Below the pieces are notes generated by a model that ran no database searches, was not told the origin of the DNA, and saw only the letters and a list, made by a program, of their open reading frames with translations. Below are positions 5,991 through 6,075 of a stretch of 6,075 bases of DNA, one piece after another. Within the stretch, counting starts at the first letter, position 1; the number at the start of each line of letters is the position of its first letter. The stretch spans positions 1-6,075 of the forward strand of contig JACDEC010000201.1 of NCBI GenBank assembly GCA_013816645.1, in the 5' to 3' direction. The position numbers were made by a program, and so were the translations under genes. This stretch comes from Planctomycetota bacterium. GTDB taxonomy: Bacteria; Planctomycetota; UBA11346.

Positions 5991-6075
5991 CCCAGGCTTG
6001 ACCGCCTTCGACCGTGTGTACCGTGTGCCCTCCTCAATCGGCCCCCCGGCCGAGCGAGCGTGGGCTGTACGGCTC
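5991..6075. other. Right-edge non-coding stretch with tandem ACCGTGTG repeat and promoter-like TTGACC
   Basis: No supportable gene is seen here. TTGACC at 5998-6003 matches a sigma-70 -35 box well, but the best -10 candidate, TACCGT at 6019-6024, is poor and the spacer is only 15 bases. ACCGTGTG occurs twice in tandem with a 9-base period (6011-6018 and 6020-6027), overlapping the would-be promoter, where it could act as a paired operator site. A minus-strand frame from the right edge to a TGA at 6036-6034 gives only 13 residues and cannot be judged. Confidence 0.25.

Noticed and set aside
4772..6001. A 409-codon plus-strand frame inside the hydrolase gene
   Set aside because: Its product is extremely Arg/Pro-rich, typical of a shifted frame in GC-rich DNA, while the overlapping frame carries the catalytic motifs.
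6034..6075. Possible tail of a minus-strand gene ending at TGA 6036-6034
   Set aside because: Only 13 residues are visible and nothing distinguishes them from chance.

Overview
The window is a very GC-rich bacterial stretch, dense with genes. It carries one 5' part of a gene and four complete genes. In + strand order: the start of a secreted autotransporter-type beta-strand-repeat protein (minus, running off the left edge), an SMP-30/gluconolactonase-family enzyme (minus), a Do/HtrA-type periplasmic serine protease (plus), a small multi-span membrane protein (minus), and a large secreted clan-A glycoside hydrolase (plus). No tRNA, rRNA, CRISPR, insertion sequence or transposase was seen.

The organism cannot be named. 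Three things point to an envelope-rich, polysaccharide-using Gram-negative bacterium: the high GC, the PATR-type surface protein with a WSG...W..N.ANW opening, and a glycoside hydrolase with a DUF5060-like N-terminal region. These are typical of the Planctomycetota/Verrucomicrobiota/Lentisphaerota (PVC) group, which is my best guess. This rests on recall of family distributions, not on a search.

Left part (1-1613): the two minus-strand genes are probably one transcription unit. The TGA stop of the SMP-30 gene overlaps an in-frame GTG (a GTGA junction) that could start the beta-strand-repeat gene; a more conventional ATG with a compact signal peptide lies 48 nt further in. Middle (1614-1794): a divergent intergenic region with inverted repeats and a strong Shine-Dalgarno for the protease. 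Right part: the protease and the small membrane gene converge on an 83-nt gap holding a weak hairpin. The small membrane gene and the glycoside hydrolase are divergent, and their longest plausible 5' ends overlap by 45 nt. The hydrolase is followed within a few bases by a terminator-like hairpin.

Functionally the window reads as a loose group of envelope and carbohydrate genes: a secreted hydrolase for a polysaccharide or glycoside, a sugar-lactone hydrolase, a large secreted or surface beta-helix protein, and an envelope quality-control protease. Nothing in the sequence proves that they form one pathway. I found no convincing undescribed multi-gene system. The items most worth a second look are the Ser-Glu (instead of Asn-Glu) acid/base motif of the hydrolase, the overlapping 5' ends at 3618-3662, and the GTGA gene junction.
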